DNA from: Massospora cicadina
Taxonomy: Eukaryota; Entomophthoromycota; Entomophthoromycetes; Entomophthorales; Entomophthoraceae
Reading direction: 5' to 3'
Length of the DNA stretch: 64,000 nucleotides
Assembly (NCBI GenBank): GCA_022478985.1
Contig: JAKSZP010009611.1
Location: forward strand, 1 to 64,000
Shown here one piece after another: positions 29,640 through 41,959 of this stretch; position 1 is the stretch's first letter; each line of letters begins with the position of its first letter. The notes under the pieces were generated by a model. The model was not told the DNA's origin and did no database searches. It was given only the letters and a program-made list of their open reading frames with translations. The position numbers were made by a program, and so were the translations under genes.

Positions 29640-31190
29640 GTAGAGGGTTCCTTGTCTACTCCGCTCCATCTTTTCCCTGATAGTATTGATCTTGGTGTAT
29701 GTAGTTCACATGGCGGTTATGGCAGAATTTTGCCAAATGACCAGGGCGACCGTATTCATAGCAGTTAACCCCATAAAAGCAATGTCCTTGATTATCATAA
29801 GAGTCCAGATAGGAAAGTTTAGAGTCATTTAGTGTAACTAGCCCCAGGTAGGTAAGATGATCGTTAACAGTCAGCATAGCTAGGTCCTGGTCAATAGTTG
29901 GGTTGCTGACAGTTATCTTGACCAACCCATTGACGCTGATTGAACTGTTGAGTATAATTAGGCTGAGGATGAGGCACAGAGTTATATAATGGCTGAGGAT
30001 TGACAAACGGAGCTAGGGTTGGATGAGAGTATTCTCCTGAATAAGAGGGCACAGTAGCAGTGGTAGTCTTCTGTTCCATATTCAACGGCGGAAAGTTAGG
30101 GGATACATGATGCAAAAACTATAAAATCTTGAGCAAAGGTACGTCATCATCTAGAAGCGGCGAAATGATATTGTGAAGCTCTCAATATGGCTTCACTTCG
30201 GAGGTCATGGCAATGCACACATCGGCTTCTGCTAAGTACCCTGGCCCAATCAGCACATGTGCTTCCTTTGTGAATTGATCAGCGAACTCCAGGAGAGCCT
30301 TGTTTTGGCAGAATCTGATCGTCAAAAACTATGCTTTCCGCTGTAACATCTTTGAGGTACCCCCAAACAGGCGGAGTACAGTATCCTTCACATCCTTATA
30401 GGTAACAGAGATATTTGGGAGGTAACAGGTGACCTGATCAGCGCTCCTGACATCCAAGACGGATATCAACAACTTGGCCTTCCTCCTATCAGATGCACCT
30501 TTCATTGAAAACTAAAACCGTTTAAAGAACCCATGAATGTTTCCATTTTGATCAAATGAAGGTAATTTTTGATATTAACCTCCTCATCTCGTTTATGGGG
30601 TTTTGGCCCATACTGAGGAATGGGTCAAGATCTGAAAGCAGTTTCCTGATGAGAAGCTGGGTTAGCAGAATTTGGTATGTCCACCACTTCAGGGGTAGCA
30701 TGTCCTTCTGCCATGGGCGGTACTGCCATTACTTGAGGGAAGTGGCATTCTGACTCATATTCATATCTGGTACTACCATCCTGGATGTAGTAGCTCCAAC
30801 CAGCGTCATAGTCTTCCTCATATGTTGCCCCCTCTTGATGGTCATCCTTTTTCCAGTGAGAAGACTGGGAAGTATTGGTTAGTCTTTGCTCTGCGCACTG
30901 CAGTCATTTGGTGGTATCATTAAATCAGTTGGAAAGTTCTTTGTTTTGTTATACCAAGATTTGCATTTCTAAACGTGCTATCAAGCTGGTGCATGACAGC
31001 ATCTCGTTCTTGAAGGAGTTCATCTTGATTTTTGAGCACCTCATCTTAGATAAGTTTGAGTTACTCATATACAGCTGGTGCAGTGTTCCGTGAGGATTCC
31101 CCAAAAACACAGGCTGAGTAAGGCATGGTTGGAAACTGGAGTCTTGGAGTGGTTGTGGTTGATCAATGGGCCCCCTGTAGTGAGCATCAC
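29640..31190 (-). pseudogene. Element 2 gag remnant
   Basis: The reading pieces include a nucleocapsid knuckle at 29722-29763 whose second Cys is Tyr (CYEYGRPGHLAKFC), a TGC-to-TAC change. Upstream are Gln/Pro/Asn-rich stretches (QPQPLQDSSFQPC, DPNGTIQFNNSD). The sense start is at the primer site near 31190. No intact frame. Confidence 0.6.
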
Positions 31191-31745
31191 TGTTATTAAA
31201 TTGGATGGTACCATTGGGATCCGGCGTATTGTTCATACAAGTTGAACCCACTGAGCAACAGACTGATGATGTGGGGATCATCGGTCCTTCAGAAACACTT
31301 GAAAGTATACTAAAAATAGGAGCAATTGCCACAATCAACTCCTTTATTTATTTTAATAAATACAGCGATCTTTTGCTGTCCCGCTCTCTCTTCTATTAAC
31401 AATTCTCTTCCCTCAATTGCCCATCTCACTTACATACAGCGGCTTCAGGCAATACTGCTCTCATATCTTGGGCTATTTTATTCCACCAATTCTCCTCAAA
31501 TTTGACTTGTTCTTCTCTAATTTTCTATTGCCCTAATTGTAGGCATTTTCTTCATATTCATCAAATGTTGACATCGCCTTACTGACTTATCACATTCTAT
31601 AGAGGCAATCCAATAATAACCCATTATATCCCAAAATTGCCTCATCTCAAGGCACTCAAATAATTGTAACTGATATCATTTTTAGCAGATTCTTACTGAT
31701 CCGCCCTAGCTGTCCCACAATTATCGTCCAGTCATATTAAAATCA
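31191..31745 (-). repeat. Element 2 5' LTR
   Basis: 555 bp; pairs with 22280-22832. The sense 3' end TTTAATAACA is followed by GTGATGCTCACTACAGGGGG, the primer site. A related fragment lies at 35470-35925. Confidence 0.75.
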
Positions 31746-31759
31746 CAACATGTTTATAT

Positions 31760-31960
31760 AAATTTCTTGTTAAAATGGCATTTTTGGGTTGTAGAGGCAC
31801 CATACCTGAGGCAATATTCATCTGCGCCCCATTATCAATTACCAAAATGGTGATACTCCCTTCTGCTGAGGGTTCACATCATCTGAGGAATGGTATTTCA
31901 GAATGGGGCATTCAGTCAATGTAATTATAATAAAACCATTAGGGCTAGACCCCTGCTGAC
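31760..31960 (-). pseudogene. Protease fragment of another Ty3-type element
   Basis: The minus strand encodes ITILVIDNGAQMNIASGMVPL, a retropepsin active-site block with Asn in place of Thr in DTG. It is separated from element 2 by only a few bases. Its parent element is not otherwise visible. Confidence 0.5.
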
Positions 31961-32450
31961 ACTTGAGTTTCCTTGAGAGCAAAAGCGTGGCACTGAAAAG
32001 TGCCACCATTTTTAACAAAAAAACTAGGCCTCCAAAGTGCAGTATTTATAGTAGAAGTTACCGTTGAAATATTCATGGCAAGATTCTGAAACTTTTAAAT
32101 TAATATATCTGCCTTAAGCTCTTGCTGACCCTTGCGCTTTCTCATAAAGGAAGGTCCAAAAGTAACATAAACTGACAAATTCAAAATGTATCAGGCCTCT
32201 TGGGAGCAGTATTTTTGGGTGGCTTCCAGTGAAACCTTCCATTGCCAAATATATGAAGCATTCAATTAAACTATCTGGCACAGACCTCTGCTGACCCTCA
32301 CGTTCCCCCCAAAAAAGAAGGTAATGAAGCAATACACACTGCCAATTGCAAAAAGAAATTGGTGTTTCTAAGACCCATATTTATAAGGGGCACCGTTAGT
32401 AAACACCCATAGAAAACTAAAAGAACCCTCCTTTGATTGGGGTGCGGAAT
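31955..32450 (+). repeat. Diverged tandem repeat, about 168 bp x 3
   Basis: Units begin GCTGACACTTG (31955), GCTGACCCTTG (32124) and GCTGACCCTCA (32290). Further matches occur inside each unit (GGCCTC...GCAGTATTT, ATATTTATA...GGCACCGTT). Divergence is high, so it is old. No coding interpretation. Confidence 0.45.
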
Positions 32451-33098
32451 TCACAAACAAACCATTACAGGATGGGAGGAGGCAAGCGGAGCTCACCACC
32501 CCCAAATGTCAACTGACCAGATGACTATGGTTTTTGTAATTAATGACATTTTGACAATGTCAGGACACAGTAAGCCAGGGACCTAACCAGATCCATGTAA
32601 ATAGGACCTTCAAAGGTGCTCAAAGTGACTGGTTGCACATGACCCCTAGAAGGTTTGGATGTCAGAGAATGCGGGTGTCCACCACCAGAAGGCGCTCCAA
32701 ACCTTCCATCGCCTCATCCATCATAAACATAATTTTCAAAACTATAAATATATAAGCAGGAGCCCAGGGTAAAAGCTGATGCAACCACTCAATGACAGGA
32801 GAAAGTGAGTAATGGATTTTTTTATTAAAATTAATAAGAAGCTCAGAATAAATCGGAATCTTAAGCAACAGGACCTTGAACGGTCCAAAACCATCAAGTA
32901 CTTTTAGAAAGGGTGGGAGTCACACTGCAGGCATTAAATAATTAAACGCCAAGCTGTCCCATCACCAAAAACAATTAATAACGCCATGGTCAAAACCATC
33001 TGAAACATGATGCACAGTAAACGCGCTCCATCATCATGAATAGAAAACACCACTTAAAATAATTTTTAATGAGAAAAAATAGAATAGTTGTTGTCTAA
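32451..33098. other. Unassigned spacer
   Basis: AT-rich sequence with no gene or repeat that I can support. Confidence 0.5.
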
Positions 33099-33813
33099 TG
33101 TCAAGAGAGTGTCTATGACTCGCTTGTTCTCAGAGAGGTGGTGGTGAAGGCCCCATTATACAACTCTGGACCAACCTTCTAGCAATAGGGGAAAAGAGCA
33201 CCACATTGGAGGACAATTCACAAAGGCCCAGAGCAAGGATATATCAAACTACATTATTAGAAACCTCCTCTAGGAGGTCAGCAAAGAGCTCAAAACTTAT
33301 ATTTATTTTTAAAATAAAACAAACGGGGCTTATTGTAACCAAAATTAACCAACAAAAGAAGATTGGTTCTGAAAGTTTATTATTAAATAATTTGGGGTAT
33401 ACCATCTGTCAGTTGAGGCATTGTGCCCAATCTAACTAGTAAATGCAACTTTTCATCCCTTGTTGTATTGTAAAACAAGTAAGCCCGCGCTTGAGTCATT
33501 GACTAAAATTGTATTTTACCAGATTTAGAAATATTATGAACCAAAAAGGACTCAAAGCTTTATTTTCAAAATAACGTAAAGTTTTGCCATATTCTTCAAT
33601 GTAGCTGGTGCTTTTTAATTCCCTAGATGTAACACTTATCTGAACATCACACGTACACCTAGAACCAGCTTAGGCATATCTTGCCCTTACCCAGCGTTGG
33701 TCCAGGATGTGCTTGAGTTCAGGCAGGCCTTCAAACTTTATCCTCTTAGCCTCATCCCGCTCAGCCTTATTTCTACAATCTGTCCACTCAATGATGTCAA
33801 ATTAAACATGACA
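33099..33813 (-). mobile_element. Family A LTR, copy E
   Basis: 715 bp; the plus strand starts TGTCAAGAGAGTGTC and ends CATGACA. It is closest to copy B in its central part (GAAGGCCCC..., CTTACCCAGCGTTGGTCCAGG). Flanks tctaa and gaggg give no duplication. Confidence 0.65.
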
Positions 33814-33845
33814 GAGGGAGAAATTGTAGCTGCCCCATGCTAGCT

Positions 33846-34122
33846 CTTTCAATGATTTGACACATATATGAGTCCAAAAATGGGGGCTTAAGTAAATCTT
33901 TGAAACGCATTGATGCATACAAAAATGAGGGTTATGTAAATCTAAAACGCATAACATAGCCCTTATTTTTTTTAGTACTAGATGATAACATAGCCCTTAT
34001 TTCTTGGTTGCACTTATGCGCTTTTAGATTTACATAACCCTAAATTTTGATGCATATAAAAAGTTTTTTAATATTTATTGAGCTCATTTTTTGGACACAT
34101 ATTTGCAGAAAATCATTGAAAG
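33846..34122. mobile_element. Foldback or MITE-like element with long inverted repeats
   Basis: The left arm (33846-33985) and the reverse complement of the right arm (about 33990-34122) share CTTTCAATGATT, GTCCAAAAA(A)TG, GGGTTATGTAAATCTAAAA and ATAAGGGCTATGTTAT. The whole unit is therefore nearly a palindrome of about 277 bp. It encodes nothing. No clear target duplication (tagct and gatta). Confidence 0.6.
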
Positions 34123-34149
34123 GATTAACAACTTCCATCTCATTATATT

Positions 34150-35460
34150 AATTTTTACGTTTGTTGCCAGTTAGTAAAGGATAAAGAGTTCTTTGATAGC
34201 TTTAAGGTCGCTTTCAGAACTGATCACCACTGTGGTAGCATCTCTATATGCCTGCATCCTGATGGGGCTATAGTTGTTTGCCTAATGTCCCATAGCTTCA
34301 TCTCTGTACTGCCAATAAGATATTAAATGCAATGATAAATAAACAGTGATATAGTTTTGCTTTGGTGGTGGCCCTAACCAATCAGAATTAATTCCATTAA
34401 GCCATTAACTATGAAAAACTTAGTGGTAATGCCTATGTATAGCATATCTATTCAGGTGATAAAGGTGGTGGGGATTCCGATGGCATAAATTGCTGCCTGA
34501 AAGAATGGCCACGCTACTCAATAATAGGCTTTCTCCATGTCCAAAAACGTGAGATAGCCATTCTCAAATCTCTGCACGCCGTTCAGAACATTTTGGACCC
34601 AATGAATACTTTCCTAAATAGTCCACCCCTTAATGAATCCTTTTTTGGGATGTATGGATAGTCTGTGGGGTGGTACACATCAGGTTTGTGATAATTTATG
34701 GAAGATTTTATTGTTGGCGTTTGACAATGCAATTGGGCGCCAGTTTGAAGGTGCAATTGAGAGAGCCTTTTGAATAAAAGCATGATGCAGATTTTGTGCC
34801 ACCCTGGGATCTGGCACTTGTGAGACAGGCAGTGATTAAATAGATGGGAAAGTTTAAGTGACACCCAGTCGCAAATCACATTCAGCATCTCTATGCACAA
34901 GTTTTCAGGGGTGGGGGACTTGATTTTTTGGCGTTTCCTTAAGCTTATTTTACCTTCGCCACTGTAATCTCATTGTTAATATCATGCTTATCAGCAGGCG
35001 AGAACCATAGGAGCACCGTCTTAGCTAGGGCAAGTAGGTTTTCCGTCAGTTTACTATTGGGTTTGCAAGGATGGAAGAGATCTCCATAAAACTTCTTGAC
35101 TTCACATTTAATTATGCTAGGGTCACTGAAAAATTTCTTCAGGTGTTTCTAACTAGTGGATCCTGGTGCGGGTCCAAATTTCTTTGAGACTGGCCAAGTT
35201 CTCCCTGGTCATCATCTACATCAAGATTTGGCGCATAAAGTTGCATTCTGCCCTAATTCATTATAAGCTTTTTAAGGAGTACTTGATAATGTTTATGCCT
35301 TTTCTGATACACACACCACTATTATTTTGCTGTCCCTCCACACTTTCTTCAGGGTAGCAAGGGCATCCTTCAATTTCTTTGTGGCAGAAGTACACTTGTA
35401 GGCTTTGTTTTTCTCATACTTGGCACTATCCCTCATAGCTTTATTAAAAATTTAATGGAA
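34150..35460 (-). pseudogene. LINE reverse transcriptase fragment
   Basis: The minus frames include LSHLFNHCLSHKCQIPGWHKICIM followed by LFKR (the motif ahead of non-LTR RT domain 1) and YLTFLDMEKAYY (domain A). Stops throughout. It is probably a different LINE copy from 47506-52767. Confidence 0.55.
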
Positions 35461-35469
35461 TCATTAAGA

Positions 35470-35925
35470 TATGCTGTAAGGTTTTTGTGTAGGGTCAAGC
35501 CCACTGAGCAACGGACGGACATTATGGAGATTGTTGGACTACAAGACAAACGTAAAGAGTTTAATAATATATGAAGCAATAACTTTAGCTATACCACTTT
35601 ATTTATTTCATATAATAGCAAATCACGTCTGCTATACTTGCATCTTCCTATTAACAATCCTTCTGTTTCAATCTTCATATCTCGCTTATATCTCAGCAAC
35701 TTTGGTCAATATCAACCCTTTTGCTTATATTATTTGTTTCTGCCATATTCTTATTGGTTCTGGAAGAGGCACAATTCCTAAATACTATCGACTTCATTTT
35801 AGGCGATCTACTAAATTTTTGTCATACGTTGACATTGACTTATCACCTAATTCAGAGATAATTCATTAATTTATTTTGTTCAAAGCTCAATATCGCCCTA
35901 TTGCCTTATGTCAAGGAGCTCTGAT
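35470..35925 (-). mobile_element. LTR fragment related to element 2
   Basis: Shares the order CCCACTGAGCAACGGAC, TTTATTTATTT, CTATTAACAAT, CTTATATC and CTATTGCCTTATGTCAAGG with the element 2 LTRs, with heavy divergence. No internal sequence is attached. Confidence 0.45.
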
Positions 35926-36399
35926 CTTTTTTTAGCACTAGTGGTGCCCAACCCAAAAGGGGGAGCCGCCACGCATCTTTATTTTGCAAATGAGATAAAC
36001 AAAGGGATTATTAGAAATAAAAATTCCTAATATGGCACCTCAGCTAACAGCTTAGTAAGCCATATCAGCAGGTGTTGAAGCTTTGGGGGAAACTTTTTTG
36101 GCGCCCACTTTAGCTGGTGGCCCATAACGGACAGCATCATGGTGGTAGCATCAGTGACACAGGGCATAAGGAGGTATAGTTGTGGGCTTTCTTATTTTAT
36201 GCGTCCAGCAGTATCCATCGCCTTAATGTATTGAGCAAGTTGATGCCTAGCAAAAGTGATGAGAGCTGGCACACAAGTGAAAGACTTGATGCGTCAGTGA
36301 GTTTAAGGATAATTGGGGGTAAAAAGAGAAGTTTTTGCTGCATTGATGCAAGCATGGCTCACACCAAAAGCAAGCTTCTCAATTTCATATTTCACATCT

Positions 36400-37700
36400 T
36401 CTCAAAATCATGGGGAAATTGGGGATGGGAATACCCTCAACAAGGGGCCCCATCTCCCCATGAAGTTGTTGGCAAAGTAGGGTGTTGGCAGGGGCAGCTG
36501 CCACCTCAACTGCCATTTTGTTAATATTTTTATAAATTGGAAAGTTGGTTTGAGGTGAAAACAGTGGGATCATGAATTGGGAGGGTCAACAAAAACTCCT
36601 TCAAAGCAAAATCCAGTTTCACATGGTACAGCCATTCCTCCTCATCAATCCATTTGAGAGCCTCGAATGGATTGGATTCAGCCAGCACTGGGCCAGACAA
36701 TGGAATTGGGGCAGTAGCAGGAGCTGATTGGCCACGTGCTGCCAACCATGGTAGCTCATCTGAAACTGGTTCAGCCATCAACTCAGGATTTTATAATCTG
36801 GTCAACTTTGTATTAAAATTTTTAAAATTTTGTTTTTGATTGGCTGCTATCATGGAAGCGGCGCCAGAATTTGCCAAAGTTGGGGAAGGGAGGATTGAGT
36901 CCCATTCAATAAATTGGGGTGAAATGGCCACAGGCCCAACACCTGAGGGATGAGCAGTGGAAGTGGAAAACGTGGGGCACTTGTGCTTCAAGTGGTCAAG
37001 CTTGAAGAAAAAGGGGCAAATGGCGCAGCCATTTTCAACGCATTCCCAGAATGGGTGATCAGGGGCGAATCTGGACATGGTGTGGGGGGAATCGCGAGGT
37101 GGTAATTGCAATGAAATGGGTGGATCGTTGCAAAGACATGAGGTCCTGCCAACTGATCTGCCCCATTGGGAACCACAAACTGCAGCATGACAGTCTGTGA
37201 TGTAAACAGCCAAACCATCTGTGAGCTTGGGACGGAGGTGTTCAGGGGAGAGATGGGAGGGCAACCCAGCAAACTGGACCACCAAAGTGGCTCATCTGGG
37301 AGCTGGGTATAAATGGCGAAAATGGGATTTTTAAAAATGATGTGCAACTTGGCTGCTGCCACTACATCAGCTTCTGAACGGAAACTGAGATCAAAGTACC
37401 CATAAAGGGGAAGAAGTCAATAAAGCCAGCAGGTTTTAAACTGTCATGGTCATCTCGATGATGGATGCACTCGCATATGGGAAGAGGTTCCCATATTTGA
37501 TTTGGAAGCCAAAATGCAAATTTCTTTGTGGGAGCACCAAAGGGCTCTGGAGCACCACCTGGGAGCTTACAAGGTGGTGGGCTAAATCCCAAAGGGGGAC
37601 ATAACGCCCAGTAGCGTTGGGAGGGCTACAGTGCAAGACCAGGCGTGCGTTGGCGGCGGCCAAAAGATGCTAGATGGCGGCGCACCACCACCCAATCTGG
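36400..37700 (-). pseudogene. LINE ORF1 remnant
   Basis: The frames carry FAGLPSHLSPEHLRPKLTDGLAVY and DHPFWECVENGCAICPFFFKLDHLKHKCP. These match the order in the fuller LINE ORF1 (FLPTTVKRDILEQHLKDGLAIYG ... HPFWVTVDSAPPICTHCDAFGHKVHACP). The zinc knuckle is widened by extra residues. It resembles the fragment at 62626-63190 more closely than the full LINE. Confidence 0.6.
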
Positions 37701-38646
37701 GGCAGCAGGCTTTGATTGCATCAACATTGGTAAGTTTTGGATCAATTGAGCGGTTGTTTTTTGTATTTTTTGAAAAATATAATCTTTCTTCAATTTAATT
37801 TATAAAAGATGAAAGATTCAAGGCGCTTTCATCAATATTATCATACTCCTCGGTTTGGCCAATCTCCCTCATTCCACCATAGATACTTAGGGCTTATTGT
37901 ATAGTCATATCAGAATCTTGACAAGCTTGTTTTAATCTTTTTACAGCAGTCAAGGGGATCAACGCCCAACTGTTGATATAGATATGCAATGACTTGATTG
38001 AACCCCCTTTCGCAGTGTGTTGCCAGTTTGGGTCCCACAATGTAGAAGGGCATATCTGCCACTCCTGAGTGGCAGGGTGTCATTCAACTTGATGGCTACC
38101 TGAACTACATATGGTCACTCTCCGTATTAATTGAGCCTTTGCTGTTTTTTGTAAACTGTTTGAGATCAGATGGTATGAGGACTTACTCCAAAAATGAGCT
38201 GCTTAATGGCCCAATATTAGAATCATAAATTCACTTCATAAGGTTCTTAGGGCTATCCTCCTTCTCATCTATCATAAGTCACATCCCAATAACACAAGAT
38301 AAATCAGAATGGCATCTTTCATACTAGGAGATCACCCACAGGTCAGTAAAGTATCCCTAATCACATTTGTCCAACAGTTCACCTGCTATAACTGTTATGG
38401 CGTCAGTTTTCACTTTCTTATAAGAATTGCCAAATTATTGGTTTAAGTGGGGTTGAACGACGCATATACTATAATCACATATAAACCTTTACCATTACAA
38501 TTGTCATGAGCCATGGCCACAAGAAACCTTGCAGCGAGTGTCTCCTCCACAAATTCCAAATTGTGTTTAAGTACAATGCAATGATCACCATGTGGTCCAA
38601 CCAAAGCGCTTGGCACTTAAAATTGGTGACCATTGGTGATGATTGG
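37701..38646. other. Unassigned spacer
   Basis: No family recognised. A minus-strand stretch near 37950-38080 is open for about 40 codons but has no motif I can name. Confidence 0.45.
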
Positions 38647-39599
38647 TGTCAGAATTACAGATGACCACATATTCCAACCCTTTGACCAAATATGAGATTT
38701 GATGATTAGGGTATAAATGTAGAGGGTTGGTAATAGTGACTGGCTGATGAGAATATTGTCAGGCGGAATCTTTAATGATATTAGAAGTCGCAGACTATGA
38801 ATTATTGCAGGGCATTATCCCAATGATATTTGAGGCCATCAACAGATGATAATTTTGTTGGGAATCATCCTTGATGAAATTAAGCAATAATTTGATATAG
38901 GGATAATCCCTAGTAGTTAAATTATAGGGAATTGTTCAGAGTGGAATGGATTGGAGTCATCAGAAACTACCAAAACGTTTGAACGCCAGAGGAAGAGTGG
39001 AATTGTCATCAGCCAAAACAATCACTTTCATGTACCTAATATCAATTGTTTGGTCCACCAAACGCCTAAGGATTACGCTGCCTAAAAAATCCAAGGCAAT
39101 GGTACCCAACGAGATTCAGTGCCTAACACTAAGGGTCAAAACCAGTATAAGAGCACAAATATTCTCATCAGACAGATGAAAAGTTGTGTGCTGATTCTAA
39201 CTATAAAAACCCCATATAATTCCCAAATAAAATTAGATACACACTGATATTAGATTAAGTTGTTTAAACATTGGTTGTTTTAACATTACTCTTAAGAGAA
39301 GAGTGCAAGGATCAGATATCCTTAGGTTGGCAATATCGAAATTTCCACTTGGCTCTGTGAGAAGGGAATAGGGAAAGTGTTCCCTACCGGATCAAAATAT
39401 CTTCAAGAGGAAGAAGCATATGTCTAGAGTTGGACAATACTCTCAATGTGGCTTTTGGGTAATCAACCTTAATAATAGTCTTCATACTATTATTGCCCCA
39501 GTCTATCAACAACATAAAAATAGTCAATGCCAGGATCCACAAATCTGTGCAGTTGAAATCCAGGGCTAAAAGCGAGCTACAAAGCCCAAGATTTTCACA
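38647..39599 (+). repeat. Element 3 5' LTR
   Basis: Begins TGTCAGAATTACAGATG and ends AAGATTTTCACA; 953 bp. The open frame at 38946-39179 recurs in the other LTR at 45671-45904 and is most likely incidental. Confidence 0.93.
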
Positions 39600-39621
39600 T
39601 TGGTGCTCACTACAGGGGGTA
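39600..39621 (+). promoter_or_regulatory. Element 3 primer-binding site
   Basis: TTGGTGCTCACTACAGGGGG directly follows the LTR. From TGG onward it could pair with the 3' end of a tRNA whose acceptor strand begins GCTC. Element 2 has the same sequence with one transition. Confidence 0.65.
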
Positions 39622-39650
39622 GTTGAGTTGTCAAAAGCCAAAGTAAAATA

Positions 39651-40841
39651 ATGATGTCTTTTAAGGAAGAGCTTCAAAAGCTCTGGGCAGAACTACAGGC
39701 TGTCAATGAGAATGTGCTCATCTCGGCTTCTCAGGCCAATGTTAGTACATTGGAGGAGCATATGATCAAGATGGAGGAAACGCTCAAACAACTAGAAATT
39801 GTCAATAACGACTTATGCAGAAAAGTTGCCTCTTTAAAGTGGAAAGAGGGTGAACTCGTCAAGGAAATTTTATTTCAGAAAACCAAATGGAAACCAGATC
39901 AAGAACACATATGACAGTTTCATGAAGAGATGGCGAAGATGACCAAGCATATAGAGGAGTTGGAGAAACAACAATGTGATTGCAAACAATTCGAGGTGAA
40001 TGATGTCAAAGCAAAGGCATATGAAATGCCAAGCAATAAGACCTCTCCACCCCAAAACATACCTAAACCATTCACTGGTGTATTGGAAATGACTCCCAAA
40101 GTCACTCCTATGGCTTCTCGAGTAGCTGGGTCAGGATCTCCTATTAGCGGAACAACTGAGGAAATTTGAAGTATGCTGAAATTGCCCACCTTTCACCAGG
40201 ATAACGCCCAGCGTTCTTCCGCCTATTTTGATAAAACCATGTTTGGCTATGCAGACTGACAAAAAGCAGTAACTGTAATGAACTGCCTTAGCAAAGACTG
40301 CCAAAATCTAGTGCTTCCTCACCTCAATGGGGACAATTGGTCATACGCAGAAGCCAAAGCCACCATTATGTTGGAGTTCAGAAGCCCTAATCAGATGGTG
40401 AATCATAAACAAGAGTTCATGGGTATTCAATTCCTCAAAGATGAGACTCTGGCTTGTTTCTCCGACTGTTTTTACCAAAAAGCTCAGATCTTTGCAGGAG
40501 CAAATGTGTTAAGTGACTTTGACGCCCGCATAGCCATGCAGTTGGCACTTTGGCCCTACCAAGACTTGCATCAGATTATGGTGGCACCGCTAGTGACTGA
40601 AACAACAACCTCTCAGATGGTAGACCATCTGAAGATGCTTGGAGCCACGTTTGATGCTCCCAATCATATGTTTAAAGTAATTCAAACGAAGGCCCAAAAT
40701 ATTGTCAAATTCGTCAAGCCATATAAAGAATCTGAGGGTTGAGTCATGTCAGGAAGTAAACCTGAAGTTCAAAAATGAGCGGAAAAATTGACAAACGGCT
40801 GTTTCCAATGTGGGAAGTCAGGCCATGTAATTGCCCAGTGT
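39651..40841 (+). pseudogene. Element 3 gag
   Basis: Coiled-coil N-terminus (39651-39914: EELQKLWAELQAVNENV and EETLKQLEIVNN). A capsid-like region follows (40278-40742: LPHLNGDNWSYAEAKATI, FSDCFYQKAQIFAGAN). The nucleocapsid knuckle CFQCGKSGHVIAQC is at 40800-40841, intact. In-frame stops and frame changes separate the pieces. Confidence 0.8.
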
Positions 40842-41077
40842 CAGGAAAGAAAGCCAAAGGATCAGATAAATTTCATTCAACCTCAAGAGACCAGTTCAGA
40901 TTTGGGAAAAGGGTCATCAGTCTAGATCAGGGACAATTTAGTACTGCTGATAAACCTGTCCTGCCTGACATAATGAGAGAGGAAATCAATATCTCTGACC
41001 TATTCTTGGATGATGAATCACTGGATCCGCTCCATCAGGGAATTAACTTGGATGTTAATGCTATAACTTAAGCCAAA

Positions 41078-41959
41078 GTGAATGGGATCGATCCCAAAAT
41101 TGTTAGTGAGGTCACTCAGCCCTACATACAACAGCTAGCAGAGAAAGTTAGATCCGCCAAAAGCCTTGAAGACCTAGTCAAAATGAAGTTAGATGAGGCT
41201 AACATTTCTCTACCTATCAGCGCGATCAAGGAGTCATCCCCCAATTTATCCGCTCAGATAATCCACACACTTGATTCAGCAAATAAGGCCACTATTCATT
41301 CATTAAATACTTTATTACAGTACTCGGAGTGTACCTATATTGATATTCTAAACAATAGGATAAGAGTCCAAGCTATAATTGATAGTGGAGCGTCAATCAA
41401 CATCGTTTCCACCAGATTAGTAAAACATATGAAAATCTCACCGGATTTGGAGCACCAAAAAGAGTATGGAATGGCTGGACCAGACGTTACTATCTCATGT
41501 GGAGCCTACAGTGCGTTACCACTTCAGTTTGGATTGCTGATGGTATCAGCCCCCGCTATAGTGCTGGCCAATTTAAACTATGACATACTTATTGGGACAG
41601 AGCTCTTGAGGAAGTATGGGGTGAAATGCGATCTCAAAGAAAACACCCTGACAATATTGGGGCAGACGTTGCCTTTGGTTTACCAGCGGAAAGGAGAAAC
41701 TCCGCTGACAATGAGGAGTAACTTTGTCAATTTAATTTATAGTGATGATTTTATACCCAATCACTATAAACTAGTCAGACAGAAATGGAAACCAATGCTG
41801 ATGGAAATTATGGAGAATCAGGGAATACCTCTAAGGGCAAATGCAGTGAACACTATTCCGCCAGGGGCTCAAATCATAGTTAACACCAGGTTAACGGTGG
41901 AACTTCCTGAACAACTTTATGGAGAAATCATCAATCCCTGGGAAAAATTAAGGACATAA
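41078..41959 (+). CDS. Element 3 protease (retropepsin) with linker
   Basis: 293 residues open. The active site IIDSGASINIVS is at 101-112. It is followed by GAYSALPLQFGLLMVSAPAIVL, the ILIGTELL block and a flap region. It processes the polyprotein. Element 2 has the same order, with DTGAPVNIVS. The frame stops just before the RT. Confidence 0.85.
   Translation: MNGIDPKIVSEVTQPYIQQLAEKVRSAKSLEDLVKMKLDEANISLPISAIKESSPNLSAQIIHTLDSANKATIHSLNTLLQYSECTYIDILNNRIRVQAIIDSGASINIVSTRLVKHMKISPDLEHQKEYGMAGPDVTISCGAYSALPLQFGLLMVSAPAIVLANLNYDILIGTELLRKYGVKCDLKENTLTILGQTLPLVYQRKGETPLTMRSNFVNLIYSDDFIPNHYKLVRQKWKPMLMEIMENQGIPLRANAVNTIPPGAQIIVNTRLTVELPEQLYGEIINPWEKLRT

Larger units (their letters stand above)
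22280..31745 (-). mobile_element. Element 2: Ty3/gypsy element interrupted by a nested non-autonomous element
   Basis: Paired LTRs of 553 and 555 bp enclose gag, protease, RT, RNase H and integrase in Ty3 order on the minus strand. The insertion 24352-27261 splits RNase H; without it the element is about 6.6 kb. Primer site GTGATGCTCACTACAGGGG (just inside the right LTR) matches that of element 3. A purine-rich AAGGAGGTGGTAATGAAG precedes the 3' LTR (22833-22850). Flanks tgtat and caaca show no clear duplication. Stops and lost catalytic residues make it inactive. Confidence 0.8.

Noticed and set aside
22275..31750. Target duplication around element 2
   Set aside because: TGTAT and CAACA do not match. 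The ends are supported instead by the LTR pair, the primer site and the polypurine tract.
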